Positions 13,433 to 27,546 of a DNA stretch of 64,000 nt are shown piece by piece. The notes below the pieces were generated by a model. The model saw only the letters and a program-made list of their open reading frames with translations. It had not been told where the DNA came from and ran no database searches. Source of the stretch: Gymnogyps californianus. Lineage: Eukaryota; Chordata; Aves; Accipitriformes; Cathartidae. The position numbers and the translations under genes are program-made. The DNA lies in contig NC_059471.1 in assembly GCF_018139145.2 (NCBI RefSeq), positions 201,271,494 to 201,335,493 on the forward strand. The letters are read 5' to 3'. Every line of letters starts with the position of its first letter. The first letter of the stretch is position 1.

Positions 13433-16400
13433 AACTTTTACAAATACAAACATAATTCAGAGACTAAGGGAATACATGGCGACTAGAGATACTAGTTTTA
13501 AAACTACCTTTGAAATTACAGAAAAATGTTATGAAAGTCTGATGTGTACTGAATATAAAAGATGCACAAAATTAAAAAGCATATGGATGTGAGAAAGGCA
13601 ATTTTCCTTTCTCTCTTCTTGTATAGCAACCTGATTCTCTTTCAGACTTTGGTCTTTAAGAACAATATTAATTTTAATAAAGTCTTCTTCTAGAAACACT
13701 GAATACTTCAAAGTAGCTAAGAAGCAAAACAAACTATTTTCTAGACTGTATCTAACATTCTATTATCATCCTGTAGTCATGCATCAAGATCCTGATCAAT
13801 AAGGCACTTTAGAGTACATGCTTAATTAACTAAATTCATGAGTTGTTCTATTGAAGTCAATGAGATTACTCACATTCTTTAAGTTAAGCATAAGAGAAAG
13901 TACTTTATCTCATCCTCTCTGCATTCACAATCAACTTCCATTTAGCCACAGAAATATTACCAACTATTTCAATAGTACTGGAAGCTGCCTTAAGAACTTG
14001 AACCTAGAAAAACCTACAGGCTTCCCTATGCACATCACCGAGTTTTGATTTTGTATGGTTTTTTGCATGTCTAAGTACCTTCCTCATAAAATAGCATGGC
14101 TACACATCTTTTTCCTTCTTACGTTTTCCACATTGAATCCTCCCTGATGTCAATGAAAGCTACCAAAAAAAATGGACAAAAATTGGCAATACGCAAACAT
14201 ATTTGCAATCCACACTTACGTTAAAAGCAGTTGATCTAGTGGCCCAGAATTTCACATGATAAAAAAGTCCTTTTGAATGTTATGAAAGGAATTTTAACTC
14301 ACTTTTTGCAGAAACTCAGCTTCCACTTTGAGATTACGATTTCTAAATTTAAGTGTCTACAAGCATGCTGTGTAGTTAAGCTACACAGGTAATGAAGATG
14401 TAGTCAATATGTTCAATGGAGCATAAAAAGGGATTCAGCTGACCACCCACTCTAAGCCTTAACTAATCCCTCTCTAGGGTCCTCTGAGCTTATTTACTAG
14501 GTCTCCATCAGCTTATCATGGAAGCTTAGATACTTGACACAGCAACACACACACACAAACTTACAGTAAGACACTTATATTTTTGCATTTATATCTCAAA
14601 CTGAACCCCACCTCCGTTGTTCACAGTAAGCCCACAGGTAGGAAGGCCAGAGTCTAGGAACCTCGGAGTTCCAGATCCAACAGACATCTAAACTCAGAAA
14701 TTCCCATGTACTGGAGAGTAATATGCAAACCCATTCAAAGGCATATGTTTGTGCTAGATGATAACTTCAACTTTTATGGGGAGTCATATTTAAGCATCTC
14801 ATACAGGCAGCTACTGTCAGTTTTATAATTGCTAGTGTAAGTGCATATTTCTCGGAGTTCAGGTAAACACCACTATACAGGCATTTACTCCCAAGAACTA
14901 ACCTGATACGCATCTCTCATGGTACCCAGCCTGCTCTGCTGTACCACAGAATTTGAGCGGAGATACAGAAAGTGCCAAGACTGATTCTTCCTGCAAGGCC
15001 AAGACAGAATGTGAAAATAAAGATGGGGCTAAGCAGACGAGATGTATTAAGTGATATGGCTAAGATCCCAATTAGGGGAGGTAAAGGGCTGGCACAGGTA
15101 TAAAGCTGATTTTATCTGATAGAGGAAGGAAGTTAACTTTTTTTTTTTAATCTTTGTCGAGGCAAAACACACAAGACAGGATGGAGGAAGGTGAGGATAT
15201 ATAACTGCAGATCACATTTTGGGATCTGAATGTGCATACTGCTCTGTGCAAGACTGTGGTCCAGCTCAAAATCAGGACCCGCTTAGTCTGCTTTCACTGG
15301 GAATTTGGGAACCCTGTCCCTCAATAAGAAACTGCAAAATAAATAGGAACAACTAATAAAATAGACCTGGATGATCAACAAAAGATTACTAATCGTATAT
15401 ACACATCATTATAATTCTACAAATAGCATTTGGCTTTCTTCTTTTCTAAGAGAAAACCTGAGAGCTTATATAAATGTGAATGAGCGTATTTTAAGCTCAC
15501 ACTGAAAAGCTGAATTACTGTTTAAGAAACTTGGTTCTTCTCCATTGTGCACATAATCCTTATGCACGTTAAAGACTGTATATAAAGTTATATATACAGT
15601 TCAAGATAAAGCAGTCCGGTTCTTTTTTTGATTAACATTCTTACCTTCTTTTCTTTGAGTTTTATGTTATTTCAGATTGTGGTTAGCACAAGATAAACAA
15701 TAAGAGGTCACTGACTTCAGTGCTATACCACTGAAATATAACTGCCTGCACAATAAAGTCCTAATGAGCACACCTCTTGCCAATGGGAGGTTGCCTTGGC
15801 AACAAAGTTATCCCAGAAGATAACTATCCATGTGGTAGAAGGTGATGAGTCAGTTGCCTGACACAGATTCAAAAAGTATAAAAACTTTTCAATTGCTTAA
15901 GCTGAAGGGAAGCTTTATGTATCAGGAGTCTACTGACATAAGGGAAAATACTGACTTGCTGAACACAAAGGGATCTAGAAACTTCCAAAGAAATGCAGAG
16001 TTAGAATAAAGATGTTTTGTTCAAACAGGAACTTGTTTAGATTGCCAGTCTTGCAAGTAAAAGTCCTCTCATGTGTTCACGTCTTCCTACGGTGTCCAAG
16101 AACTAAACTTGATTTAAATCATACTTTCAGATTTACTTTTAAAGAAAACGATGTGAAAAGGTGTTCTTGAATTACAGTGAAAGTGGGTGAGATCAAGGCT
16201 GGGTTCAGTAGACAGCAGGACAGTGAATTCCAGCTCTCAAGTAGGAAGCTAAAAAAAAAAAAATCCCCAAGAGAAAACAAGAGGTGGCAGAATCAAAGGG
16301 AGAGGCATGACCTGAGTACAGGCTCCAGAGGCCGCTGATGCTTTTTAATCCAGGAGCTGGTTTCTCTGATGGTATATGGCAGGTGGACAAGAAGAGTCAC

Positions 16401-18161
16401 TACCAAGTCACACAGTATTTTTACCTTTATTTCCTAAGAAAATTAAACATTCACATTTTATGTCTGGGCAGGAAAGGTTATATCCCACTACATCTGTCTC
16501 CCCTACTCCAGAAACATTTAACCCACTGGCCAGTCTCAATCAAACTGACAAATGCCTAGAAATCTTAAAGACATGATCCTACCCACGTGTTAGTAATTGA
16601 ATATTAAATATTCAGATGCCCAGACACTTTTAACAAGGTAACTAAGCAAGACTCTAAAATTAAGCTGTTGTCGAACAAGAGAGAAAGTGTTCATGAATTA
16701 AAAGAACAAAAATAACAGAATAGGATCTGTGTTGCTCACTAAATTACTAAGCGGTCTTGAAAAATAATAGTTTGGTAGAGATGTAAAATCATTCAGGATA
16801 GCTTTTACCGGTAAAAAATAAAGCTGGCTGCAAAAAGTTGCAGAAAGCTGTCGTGTCACTGAATAATAAAATGGCAAATGAATTCAGTCTGGATATACAC
16901 ACAGAGAGAAAAACACTACAAATCATACACACTTGATGTTGTCCTTGACATTAACCACTAAGACAGACAAGCTGGACTAACTACGAACAGTTACCTGAAA
17001 GCACTCATATTCAACAGGAGAAAAGGCATGAGAAATTATAAATACAGAAATAAAGAAAGAAATAGTAAACAACTTCATCTCACTCTATGAATCTATGGTG
17101 GGCTCATCTCTTGAAGAAGTTTCCATTTAGTATATGACAGAAATAAAATTTATAGTAAAACTATAAAGACTACAGACAAGAAAGATAAGCACAAAAAGTG
17201 CATGAAATGGCTTTTATAAGTACAGATATTTTCAGCTTGGAAAAGGAGTGATTGCATACAGAGACAGAAAACAGTTTTGGAACAGGTGATGGGGAAAAAG
17301 TGAATAAAGAATGATTTGACACAATTTCTCATAATCAAAGAAATAAGTGGAAGTGAATTCAAAAGAATTTTTTGTTAAAACAAAGGAGAATTTCTTTTCA
17401 CACTGCATAAAGAAATTGCAAAAAATCACTGCCACAGGATGTTCTAAACAGTATATTTTAAAACAATTATATACATATTTAATAATACTCAATGGGCATT
17501 TTTTTAAAAATGTATAACAGATAGAGATATAATAAAGCTTCTGAGTAGCAGAAGATTTTGCTCTCTTTTGCTCTCACTCTAAATGTTTGTTGTTGTCCAC
17601 TTAACCTAACCTGGTTCAAGGATCTTTATGGTCCAAACCATGCTTTGTATAAAAAAAGAAAAAAAGACCAGACCACTGGGACAGTGAGAGGTCTTACACT
17701 CCTGCTGAAGAAAAGGATGAGAACAATTGTCTACTTAATATCATGGATTCAATATGGAAAAGAAATGTTAGAACTGCCATAACAAGAAAAATATTCCTGG
17801 CCATGAAAAATTAAATCTGCTTTCAGTAGATGTACTTTGAGTCTCTTGTCTCAGGTGGCTTAAGGCTTTGATTGAGACCAGAGCAGTAATAACATCTTTC
17901 TCGTATAGATCCTCCGGTGTCTGTTGAGAAATGCACTCCTGTTTCAACTTTAATTGATTTTTTTTTTTTTTTTAATAAATACTAATCACAAGACAACTCC
18001 ACTGAAAAACAGACTTAAATCGTTCTCACGTTCAGGGAATCAAAATCTCTGATTGAGTCTATGTAAAAAATGGAAACACAGGAAAAAACTGTAACTGCAT
18101 TTTTTAACATTTCTTAAATTTCAATGACTGACCGCCAGACAAATAACATTATTATATGTAA

Positions 18162-18217
18162 CCTTTTTTCCCCCTCTTTTCTCTCTCTCTCTCTCTTTTT
18201 TTTTTTTTTTTTTTTTT
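18162..18217. repeat. Uninterrupted 56-nt pyrimidine tract with (CT)n and T22
   Basis: All 56 bases are C or T, including about seven CT units and a terminal run of 22 T (18196-18217). In the TBC1D22A transcript this would be a purine (A/GA) run. It is a slippage-prone low-complexity tract whose length in an assembly is unreliable. Confidence 0.9.
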
Positions 18218-21200
18218 GGAGGGAGGTGGTGGTGTTACAATTTCTGTAACCAAACTTTTATTTTAACATGTCCCTAGAGTTAGACCTCTACTTTTCCATT
18301 TGGATAAAGAGAAAACCTGTGCTTCTGCAGTTTTTCATGAGCTTCAATAAGATTTTTGGGTCCTCAGCACTTCCGGAAAATCATACCAATGTTGTTTATT
18401 AAAATATAACATTAGATGTCTACTTTTAAACAAAATCCCCTTGATCAAAAGCTAGTAATGAGCTACATAAATGATACCAACAAATAAATGGGAAACAAAG
18501 ATGTCTTATCGTATTGGTCATTAGAGTATATGAGGTCCAACATGAGATACATGACAATAAAAATGAATGCTAGTCAAAGAGAGGGAAAATAAACTTCATC
18601 CCTCCTTGAAGAAGGAAAGGATATAAATGGCTGGTCAAGTACATGTGATAATACTTGGTCTAATGAAGACACATTTACATTTTCCAGAAAAATGAAATAA
18701 TGTTTATTCTGAGCAAAGGGAGCATCAGTCTCCTAGATGAAGAAGAAAGATTAAATTTCAAGGAGGAAAAAATACATTTTTCTGGACGCACCTGCAGGAC
18801 TTCAGGAAGAGAGGCATAAGCCAGTAGGTTCCACCACCAATGGGTGCTCTCTATTGAAGTTTGTCTAACGAATGCAACCTGAGAAATATACTACCTACCA
18901 AGAAAGAAAATCTTCTTAGGAAAAGACAGCAGATAAGCTGGAAAAGGACAAGCAATCATTCTGATTTAACACTAGGGTTCAAATCACAGCTCTGCTCTCT
19001 CATCCTCTCTCACTTACACTGGCTGTGGTACTCATCAGCCCCCTCACTGGGCTAATCTGAAGAAAGCTAACTCAAGGAGCAGGGGGTAGCAGGAACTAGG
19101 AGAAAAACCTGTTTCAGCAGTGAGACAGTAAATCAGCTCACCAGTATTGTCAAATTCTATCAGTGTTATTATTTGCTTTTTCCTATACCTTTTGTAAATC
19201 TTTGTAACTGTTTTGCATTTTACATGGTAGGATTATATGCTTTAATTTGCATTTATTTTCCATGGTAAGCCTTAAGATATCTTGGTAACACTAAAGTTGT
19301 CCTTGCACAAGAATAGGGTAAAGCTGTAAAGCAGGACACCAGGGCACTGTAAACAGTACCTATCTCACCTGCCTGTTTTGTGGTGTATCAAATGAGTCCA
19401 AGTGTGTGACTCATTTCAACTACATCAGCCTACTGGTGAGCTGGCAATACAGCAGTCAGCTAAGTGGTACTAAACAAAAAGGCTTCCTGGAGGGAGAAAA
19501 TATTAGGCTGTACACTTGAACTCTAAACATTCACATGGCACTTGCCACCATGTATTTAAAACTGAAAACTAATATACATAGCTGCTACAATTTTTTTCAT
19601 TTTTCATTTTCGTTTTTTTTTTCCCCTGAGCAAGTTTTTAGCTATAGAACTTCTGTCAGTGTCTCTTTTGCAAATTATGTACTACTGCAGAGTTACTTAC
19701 ACAGAGAAATCACTGCACAAAAGACAGCACAAAAAGGTAATTTATGTAAGAACATTGGATCAGAAGGAAAACACTGTAATGAAAAATACATGCACTCCAT
19801 TCTACATGAAAAGTAAATAAGATTAAGTACTTATATGCCAATGAAAATTCTTATCCTATTTAAAACAGTAGTCAGTATAACATCATGTTATCTTGCATAA
19901 GGATGATTTGATGGCATTGTTAAACACTTCCTTCCAGCTCCAAACTGCCCAGAAATCAAATGTAGTTTTGAACTGAATATTTAAGCAGTTTAAAAATACT
20001 GATAGTTAAAACTAAACACTGTTCTGCTTTAAGTATTGGTATACAACCACTGACGTTCAAGACCTGTATTGCCATTTCTAGTCAAGGATGTAGAGTTTAG
20101 AATGGATGCCATCGCTGTAATGGCATTGCTTCCTCCCACTCCAACAGAGAAGTACGCAGCTACATAAACACAGTGGATCTTAAAAGTGCCTCAAGGACAA
20201 CACACATTCTAAAAAACAAAATAAACCAAAAGAAAAACTTGATGCAAACTTCAGTAAGATGTCTTAAACTGAAGCAAGGATACTTCCTGAGGTTTTGATG
20301 GTAAACATTTAAAATATTTACCTAGAGTAGAACTGCACAGACACTGAGCATGGAGACATCCCCACCATTTCTACTACAATATGTTGAATCTTTTAAGTCA
20401 GAGTTCGAAGCCAACTAAAGTCAGTTTCAAATACACAAAGCAATCTTTAAATTAGTGTCAAAACGCCCCTCTGGCAAGGAACAAACATAAAACTAACTTG
20501 CATTTCATAAGTCCATAGATATATGTTAAACACTTATACATCCTGAATAATTCTGCCATCATGCTATCTCATTTTACCAATCCTTTATGCCAAAAAAGAC
20601 AACAAAATGTAAGATAAAAGGCAAGAGATAATAAAAAGATAAAACTCAGGTCTTATGTTACAATATCTTGGTTTGTGGAATCTTTCACACTTGACGAAGT
20701 CTATAAACATTAATATTAATCAGTTCTAGAGATTTAAAATTTGAGTGTCTTGGGCGTAATTTAACAAGTAATTTCTATTTTTAAAGAATTTACAAGGTAT
20801 TTATAGCATTTATCTTTAAAAAAAAAACACAACAAAAAAAACAACAATAGCAAAGTCTGAATCAAGTGAAAAAGCGGGATAATTCATTAAAACGCAATTC
20901 AGGTTAAAGAATAAACCAAACTAAATATTTATGGCTAAGAAGCTCTCACAACATATCCTTTGTAAGCAAGATGCATAATGTCTTTAATTTTTCTACTTTA
21001 CAAAGTTCTGCTACAGAAGACAGTGATATATTTTAGTGAATTTCATAGATACAGTTACAGAATAACAGAATATTTACTGAAGTCAGGATTTGGGAACCTT
21101 TCCAAATTTCCCCTCCCCCCAACTCTAACTAGGTCAAGTACAGGTATTTGGGATTATACGTTCAATTATGTACTTCGCAGAGCCTAACAAATGACTGATG

Positions 21201-21475
21201 AATCCTAAATTAAACTAGACAGAAAATATGAGCTAGACATAGCTAGACACCAGCTAGAGTACCTTTGCTACCGTACATACCGAGACAGAGGTGGACATCA
21301 TTTAAGTGTCCAATCCTATTCTCACCGAAGTCAATGGAAGAACTGCAACAAATTTTGAGAGACAGAATGCGGTTCTAACAACTCCAGACAACAACAGTTA
21401 CCTGTCACACTAGCAAATATATAACAGCAGACTATTTAGGTGTGCTGTCATTTCCCTGAAAATCCCCTGTTGCAG

Positions 21476-21979
21476 TTCATGAGAAAATGGGGCCTGCTCT
21501 CAGAATGACCGATCTGGAATTTAAGCTGGAGACAGCACAATATTTGCCTTTCCACTGCAAACAGAGGAAAACATGCAGTTCAGTGAGACAAGGCATTATT
21601 TCAGCTTTGATGGGGAGAGGGGAAGACAAAGGAGACAAAACACTTTTTTCTGTGAAAACTTCATCAACAGCATCCTCTCTTTCAAGAGAGGCCACTGTTC
21701 TCTAATCCTTGGGAGGGGAGGAAAGCCATCCACTATCACCCTGGATTTCTGCAGGAAACAGGTGCGCCAGAATGCACCCCCAGTGCAGATATGAAGGAAT
21801 CCGACAGTCCTGCCTGTCTTCCCATTCCTTCCACACGAAGGAATCCGACTGCCCCACCTATCCTGACCCTCTTCTGGCACCACTCCTATGCCGTTCCCGA
21901 ACCATGCCGCACACTGGGACTAGAGCTGCCTGTAAACAGTGCCTTGCAAAATGCCCCATCCCTTCCTGAGAGCCACAAG
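21476..21979 (+). other. GC-richer block bounded by splice-like sites; possible antisense non-coding exon
   Basis: About 500 bases are visibly richer in G+C than the flanks. On the plus strand the block follows TTTCCCTGAAAATCCCCTGTTGCAG (ending 21475), a plausible acceptor, and ends CACAAG before GTAAGT at 21980, a near-consensus donor. No reading frame crosses the whole block; stops split the ORFs. A 13-base word GAAGGAATCCGAC occurs at 21793-21805 and again at 21837-21849, which may be a diverged 44-bp duplication. I recognise no protein or repeat family. It could be an exon of an antisense RNA, a remnant of an unknown repeat, or a coincidence. Confidence 0.25.
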
Positions 21980-24896
21980 GTAAGTAGTCTGAGAAAAAGC
22001 CCTCACACATCAGCAGCGTAGGGATGCATGTAGTCCCTGCTGTGGCTAATATTACTTTGCAACGTGATTAGTTCACTTTCTGTCTGAACTTATACTGCAG
22101 TTAAAGGTATTTCTGTTTACAGTAGTTTGAGAATATCGAGGGGAAAATGTCAGTACATGCACATCCTGAGTAGCCACTAAAATAGCAGAAGGCATAGGTG
22201 TGGAAATCTAAGGAGAATCCCTATGTTTTCTTACTTTCCTGCTTTAGGACACATGAAGTAGCAAAAGCAAGCCTGATAACAGCATCATGAGCTTTTGAGT
22301 ACAGTGAGAAAAGCAGTTAAGCATCCATCCAGGCCCTTACAATTATTAGTAGGATTGGTCCTTCCATCTGTATCTGGAAAGCTAGATTTCTTTCAAAAAT
22401 AAGATCCCCTGTTATATTTCTGCATTTACTAATTTTACATCTCTCTTTCAAATCCAACATCACAGGCCCATCCATAGCTAGACCCTCTGAAATACTTCTT
22501 TACCAATGTATCTCTAAATGACATTTTGGCCTATAGCAGGCTTTACAGTTAGAAATACGAATCAGAAGATAAAACTAACTGAACAAATTCCATCTGTAAA
22601 GTGTTTTCCATTTGGAAAGCAGCACTGCTGATACAGTTGTAAATGATTAAGTTAGAAATCATACGCAATGGAATGGCTTAGTGACAAGTTGTGTAAAAAT
22701 CTATAACGTTATTGCTTAACACTTTAGCAAAAACTTTGCACAAACTTTACCGGCTCTTGTAGGTTCATTGCATTTATTATCCATGTTATCAGGTTGATAA
22801 GATCCATATTATAGGTTGATAATAAGTTTGGTATAACCACAACTGAAATCTGATAAGCAACTTGTGGAATTGCTCAAGGTTGTTTCAGAAAAAGGGTTGG
22901 TAATATAGGTGACTGTCTACATTAAGATATCCTTACTGGTTTTAAATACATTATTCACCAAGAAATGCATACAGAACAGTCTGCTAAATAACGAAACATA
23001 GAAAACAGTACAGATCTGCTGCACCTGCTGAGTCAAAACACAGAATTACTCCTTAAGCGTATTTAATATACAAAAATAATCCCACTCTAGGTATAGAATC
23101 CCATTTAGGTATTTAGGTATAAGAAACCTTCATTTAAAAGATGCACTTGGAAATCCCATGTAAATACGTAAGTATTAAGCTTTTAAATACTATAGAGAAC
23201 TACTGTAATATAGCAGAATTGGCTAAAAATCAGAATTAAATAATCAGAACCACTTATTATGGATAAAGATCCCATTGAAGTGTAACTTGAGAGGTGCCTA
23301 TGGACTAGCAATGAGAAAGGGTTCCTTTCAGCATGGCAACAGTTAGTTTGAGAAAGTAACCACATGCTTGGTCTTCAAAAGAAATTTCTCAATATTATCA
23401 TAGAATCATAGCTCACAGATGAGCTCAAAGTGAAGTTTTGGCAAACGCTGCTATTTCTTGGGCACATATGGGTGGTTAGCTGGATTAAGGAAGAGCTTTT
23501 ACATTATTTTAGCACATTGATGAGACTAATGATCAGCTACCAAATGCAATGCTAGAGTTAGAATGGTAAAAAAAAAATCTTCAGGAGTTAGAAATGCTGC
23601 AGCAATAGCAACAAAAATTATTCAACATGAGAGAAATTAGCTACAGTGAAACATTTAAATAGCTTAATCTTTCAGTTTATCAGAAAGATCTTATAAAGAA
23701 TAAATATTTTCCACTGGAAGAAAATGCCAGGTAATAACAGATATTAAAATGAATAACAGATGTTATAATGAGACAAAGGAGGTAAAAGGATCCCAGATGG
23801 AAGCAATAGCCAAATTCAATCCAGAAATTTGTTGAAGATGAACAACCAAATAAAACCTGCAAGGATACCACCTCTTAGGACAGATTAACAGTAGAAGTGA
23901 TAGATCCCTCATTTCTTAACATTTTCTTATCAGATTTGAATACATTCTACAAAACGCACTTCACTGAAACAATTTACTGGACTCATTAAATGAATAGCAA
24001 GCAATTTTTAACCCTCTATTAGAGGTCTGGATAGATGGTCTAAGTGGACATTCTGGCATTAAAGTGTATGAAACTAACTAAACTTCGCTACATAACGAGT
24101 AGATGTAAAGACACTGATATTTAAAGACGTTACGTCTCTTTACAAGACACAAATTATAAGTTACTCTCATATTTACTGAACTAATTCATTTGAAAAGTCT
24201 TATGGAATTTAAAATGGTTTTACTTTTCTTCCTTCTTTTTTTTGTTAATTTCAACAACAAAGACAGTAGATAAAGATATATTGTTTAAATACATAGTTAA
24301 AAATTGCAACCAGAAGCTACTGGAACTTCAAGTAACAGAACTAAGAATGGGTAAACAGTTTTTCTCTGATATCAATTCCTTCACTTGACAGTCAGGTAAG
24401 AAATTACTGAGGAAAAATAATTACCTCAACTAGAGGTCAGTAACATAAGGAGTTTTGTCTGGACAAACAATAAGACAGAAGACATGACAGAAGGATGAAT
24501 GCTGAGAACTGGAGACTGGAAGCTAGTATGGGATTGAGTAGTTAAGCAGATGGGCAGTAAGAAGCCTGGAACTCACAATCGATGGAGGGCATTGATTAAA
24601 CACAATTCAATGTTTTGCTTCTCTGAAGAGACAGAAGGGAATATTGACATTAACCCATGCTTTGAGTGAGTGTTCATTTTATGAGCTATCATGACATCAA
24701 GTGCTTGGTTTTGAAGGGCAAGAAGACTGAAGACATTAAATGTTTCTAAGCGGTAATGATCACTGAAGGCTTTTTCTCTTATTATGATGACTCTCAGATG
24801 ACACTAAAACAAAAAGTTCAAGAAAAAACACACACAAACATACTGGCATGTCCAAAACACATTATCAGAGTTATGGAGGTTTAAAAAAGTACTTAC

Positions 24897-25024
24897 TTGG
24901 TATGTGTCCCATAACCTGATGGTACACCGTAAAGGGACTTCTCTCATCAGCAAGTTATTCATCCAACGGAAAGCAAACTGCAAGTATTTCACCTCATGCT
25001 GATCCAAGTGCCTATGAACTTGTT
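24897..25024 (-). CDS. TBC1D22A: TBC1D22A internal coding exon (exon C, TBC domain C-terminal part)
   Basis: This 128-bp exon begins with AA, completing the Glu codon split with exon B, and then has 42 codons ending in TAC CAA. On the minus strand the acceptor is ATTCTGTCTTCAG (AG at 25026-25025) and the donor is GTAAGT from 24896. The peptide runs from QVHRHLDQHEVKYLQF through AFRWMNNLLMREVPLRC to TIRLWDTYQ. The RLWDTY block is the conserved C-terminal TBC motif. HRHLDQHE and REVPLRC are the TBC1D22A forms; TBC1D22B differs at these positions. In the full protein (about 517 residues in human, from memory) the three exons cover roughly residues 340-443. About 75 C-terminal residues should follow in exons at lower coordinates; I did not find them and they are probably beyond position 1. 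The reading frame is intact and the gene looks functional. Confidence 0.96.
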
Positions 25025-27546
25025 CTGAAGACAGAATAAACAGACATTTTACTGCAACTTTTCTGAAGTCCTTAAGTATCAAATGTACTGTCTGAAAAAA
25101 TAAAATACTCCTCCAATCTCAAGCAAATAAAATGCGGTGGTGCATGCAAACTCTTACAACTCAATGAAAATCCCCAAAATAGAAACGACTAGTTAAACAT
25201 TACATTGGATTTATTTTTCTGCCTCTAGATGGCTTAAACAACTGCTCTCAGTTGTGCTATCTTAAGAAAAGATTAAGGTCAGAGCTTTACAATATGCCAC
25301 AAAAAATATACAAAGTTATAAAGTGAAATGATTAGGTACATATATCCTCACTAATTTCTTAGGCTACAAATTATTTGGGGCAAGACTATAAGAAACAAGG
25401 TTTGTAAATAACATAATGGCTTCCAAAAATAAAGTCTTGGCAATAAAAAGAACACAACATTAAATTAACAAGGCGAAGAAATATAAAGAAAGTACATGTA
25501 AAGGTTGCATTCAATTGAGACAAAAAAAAAAGTAAGACTAATGTGTAGGAAATAGAGTGAGCAAATTTAAGTAATTTGCAGCTTAAATAATTTCTTAGTA
25601 TAAGAAATAAATACAAATAAAAAGCAGTACAAATCAATGGTTTCTAAAGCAGTACTCATACACACTGTGTTTATTGTAGCACGTTTACTATTTGAAAGCT
25701 GTGATAATCACTTGCATGGGTTATTGCTAGAGCTAATAGAACTAATCTGCTACATAGCTTCTATGTATTTTGCAGAATTTCCTCCAAAAAGGATCACAGA
25801 CGTTCTGTTAACAGGTTTCAGCTAACAGGCTCAAGTATGACATTGGTATGGTGTAAATGACAAATACTGCAGAAATGCTAATATCTTATTTTGGATAACT
25901 TTATGACAAGAAGTCTTTGTTAAAGCCTAAACAAGACATTCCTACTGTCTGTCTTTATACATTCTTGGGATATTTTGCTACACAGATCATCCTTCATCCA
26001 CATTCACAGAGGTGTTTTATCAGCTCAAACAATGAGTACATGCTGATCTTACAAATTTCACATTTCTCAGAAAGATCTAAAAAGGCACTGAAATACTAAA
26101 TGAACAAAAAAAAAATAATCCCAAGAGTATGGTAGCACTGTTACAGGAAACATTACCTAAAGATTAAGGTAGGAGAAGTTAAATTATACTAAATTATAAT
26201 ACAGACTGAAGTTGTTCAAATCACTTTTTTTTCCTCAAGGTGTATTTTGTGGCTATATGAAAGTGTCAGCCAATATGATAAAGTTGTTTCAATATGGAAG
26301 CAAGAAGTAGAAATTTTTAAATTTTAAAAACAATCAACAGTAAGCTTTTTTAAAAATAAGACCACTCACAACACATTACATCAAAGGTCCACCTATCACA
26401 ACGTCCGATCTCCAGTGGTGTCTGAAAACAAATACCCATGGAAATGTATAAAGCACTGGTATTTCTCCATGGCACTTCTCAGCCTCTATCTATCTGTGGC
26501 TAAAACACTCTTCAGCAGACCTGGTATCTATGTTCCTAAAGTCATATCCTTCTGTAATATAAATATAGACAAATATATAAAACTGTATGCGTATCTTAAA
26601 ACTATCTGTTACCTCTCCTGGGAACTTTTTAAAGTCATAGCTATATATAAAGATGTGTGAATCTTTAAATGATTCATTTCATTCCTATGTATAACCAGCC
26701 AATTAGATACTTGGGCTATACAATAGACCGAACTGCTACTATGGGATGTGAAAAGGTAGAGAATGAGGGTGGAGAGATAATGATCTTGTGCTCTTCCAAG
26801 TGATCTCATCAAGTCCTGGATAATACCTCTCCTTCTCTGTCATTATATGTACAGGAAAAGTACTACAGCATTACCACTGTATATTATGCCTACGTATTGT
26901 CGATATTTCTAAAATTACATGAGAACTTTGTGATGGATTTTCCACTACCCATAACAGCCTCAGCCTTCCAGTCTCAAAACCGTGTGACTAATCTTCTTCC
27001 TTCCTCTACAAACCTAATATACTCCCATCACCTTCGCACCCTTCTTTCCCAGGCTTTCTGCAAAACGCATCAGCTGCCCTAGTTGGGAGAGAGACAACAG
27101 TCAATATCAAAGCTAGTTCTGAGCTCTGCATAAAGTGAGCAACTGTGCAAGTGCAACGAGTATCTAGCTGGCACCCCAAATATAACAGCTAACTGTGGGG
27201 ATTACTCTGCAGCCCTTCCTCAGCAGCATTGCTAATCTGGGTCACTTTTTTTTTTTTTAATAATCAACAAACAAGCTTTATAAAAGTTGTAGAATTCTGT
27301 ACAGTGGATACTTTTCTCCCTCTGTAAAATGCTGATGAAGCAAGTCCTCAACTTGAAAAGTTATTGGAAGGAGAACACAGCTATAGTAACCATGTATGTT
27401 CTGCAACCTTAGAGAAATAGGCTTAAAAATGAAACAAGGCAGTTTATATGTAGAATTCCACATTTTGAAGACAGTATAAGCTTCAGAAGCCTCTGTATTG
27501 TCATTTTCCACACAGAGGCCTTGCATGCCTCTAACTTCTAAACATT

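Larger units (their letters stand above)
1..24896 (-). other. TBC1D22A: TBC1D22A intron after exon C (incomplete, at least 24.9 kb)
   Basis: This is the left part of the window, transcribed leftward as intron from the exon C donor; its far end is outside the window. Besides the repeats listed separately, I see only AT-rich unique-looking DNA in 1-1110, 1431-3599, 4931-7624, 8216-9375, 9691-13154, 13433-18161, 18218-21475 and 21980-24896. Short ORFs in these stretches show no known domain, biased codon use or paired splice sites. I looked by eye for the expected next exon (SEPxGFSHFHLYVCAAF) on the minus strand and did not find it. Homopolymer tracts include 19 A at 12508-12526 and 16 T at 17958-17973. 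Confidence 0.8.

Noticed and set aside
18970..19020. tRNA B-box-like or MIR-like text ('gggttcaaatcacagctctg')
   Set aside because: There is no A box or cloverleaf upstream and the match to MIR does not extend; it is probably chance.
23395..23420. CR1 3' end ('tcatagaatcatag')
   Set aside because: The match is limited to about 14 bases, with no CR1 text continuing on either side.
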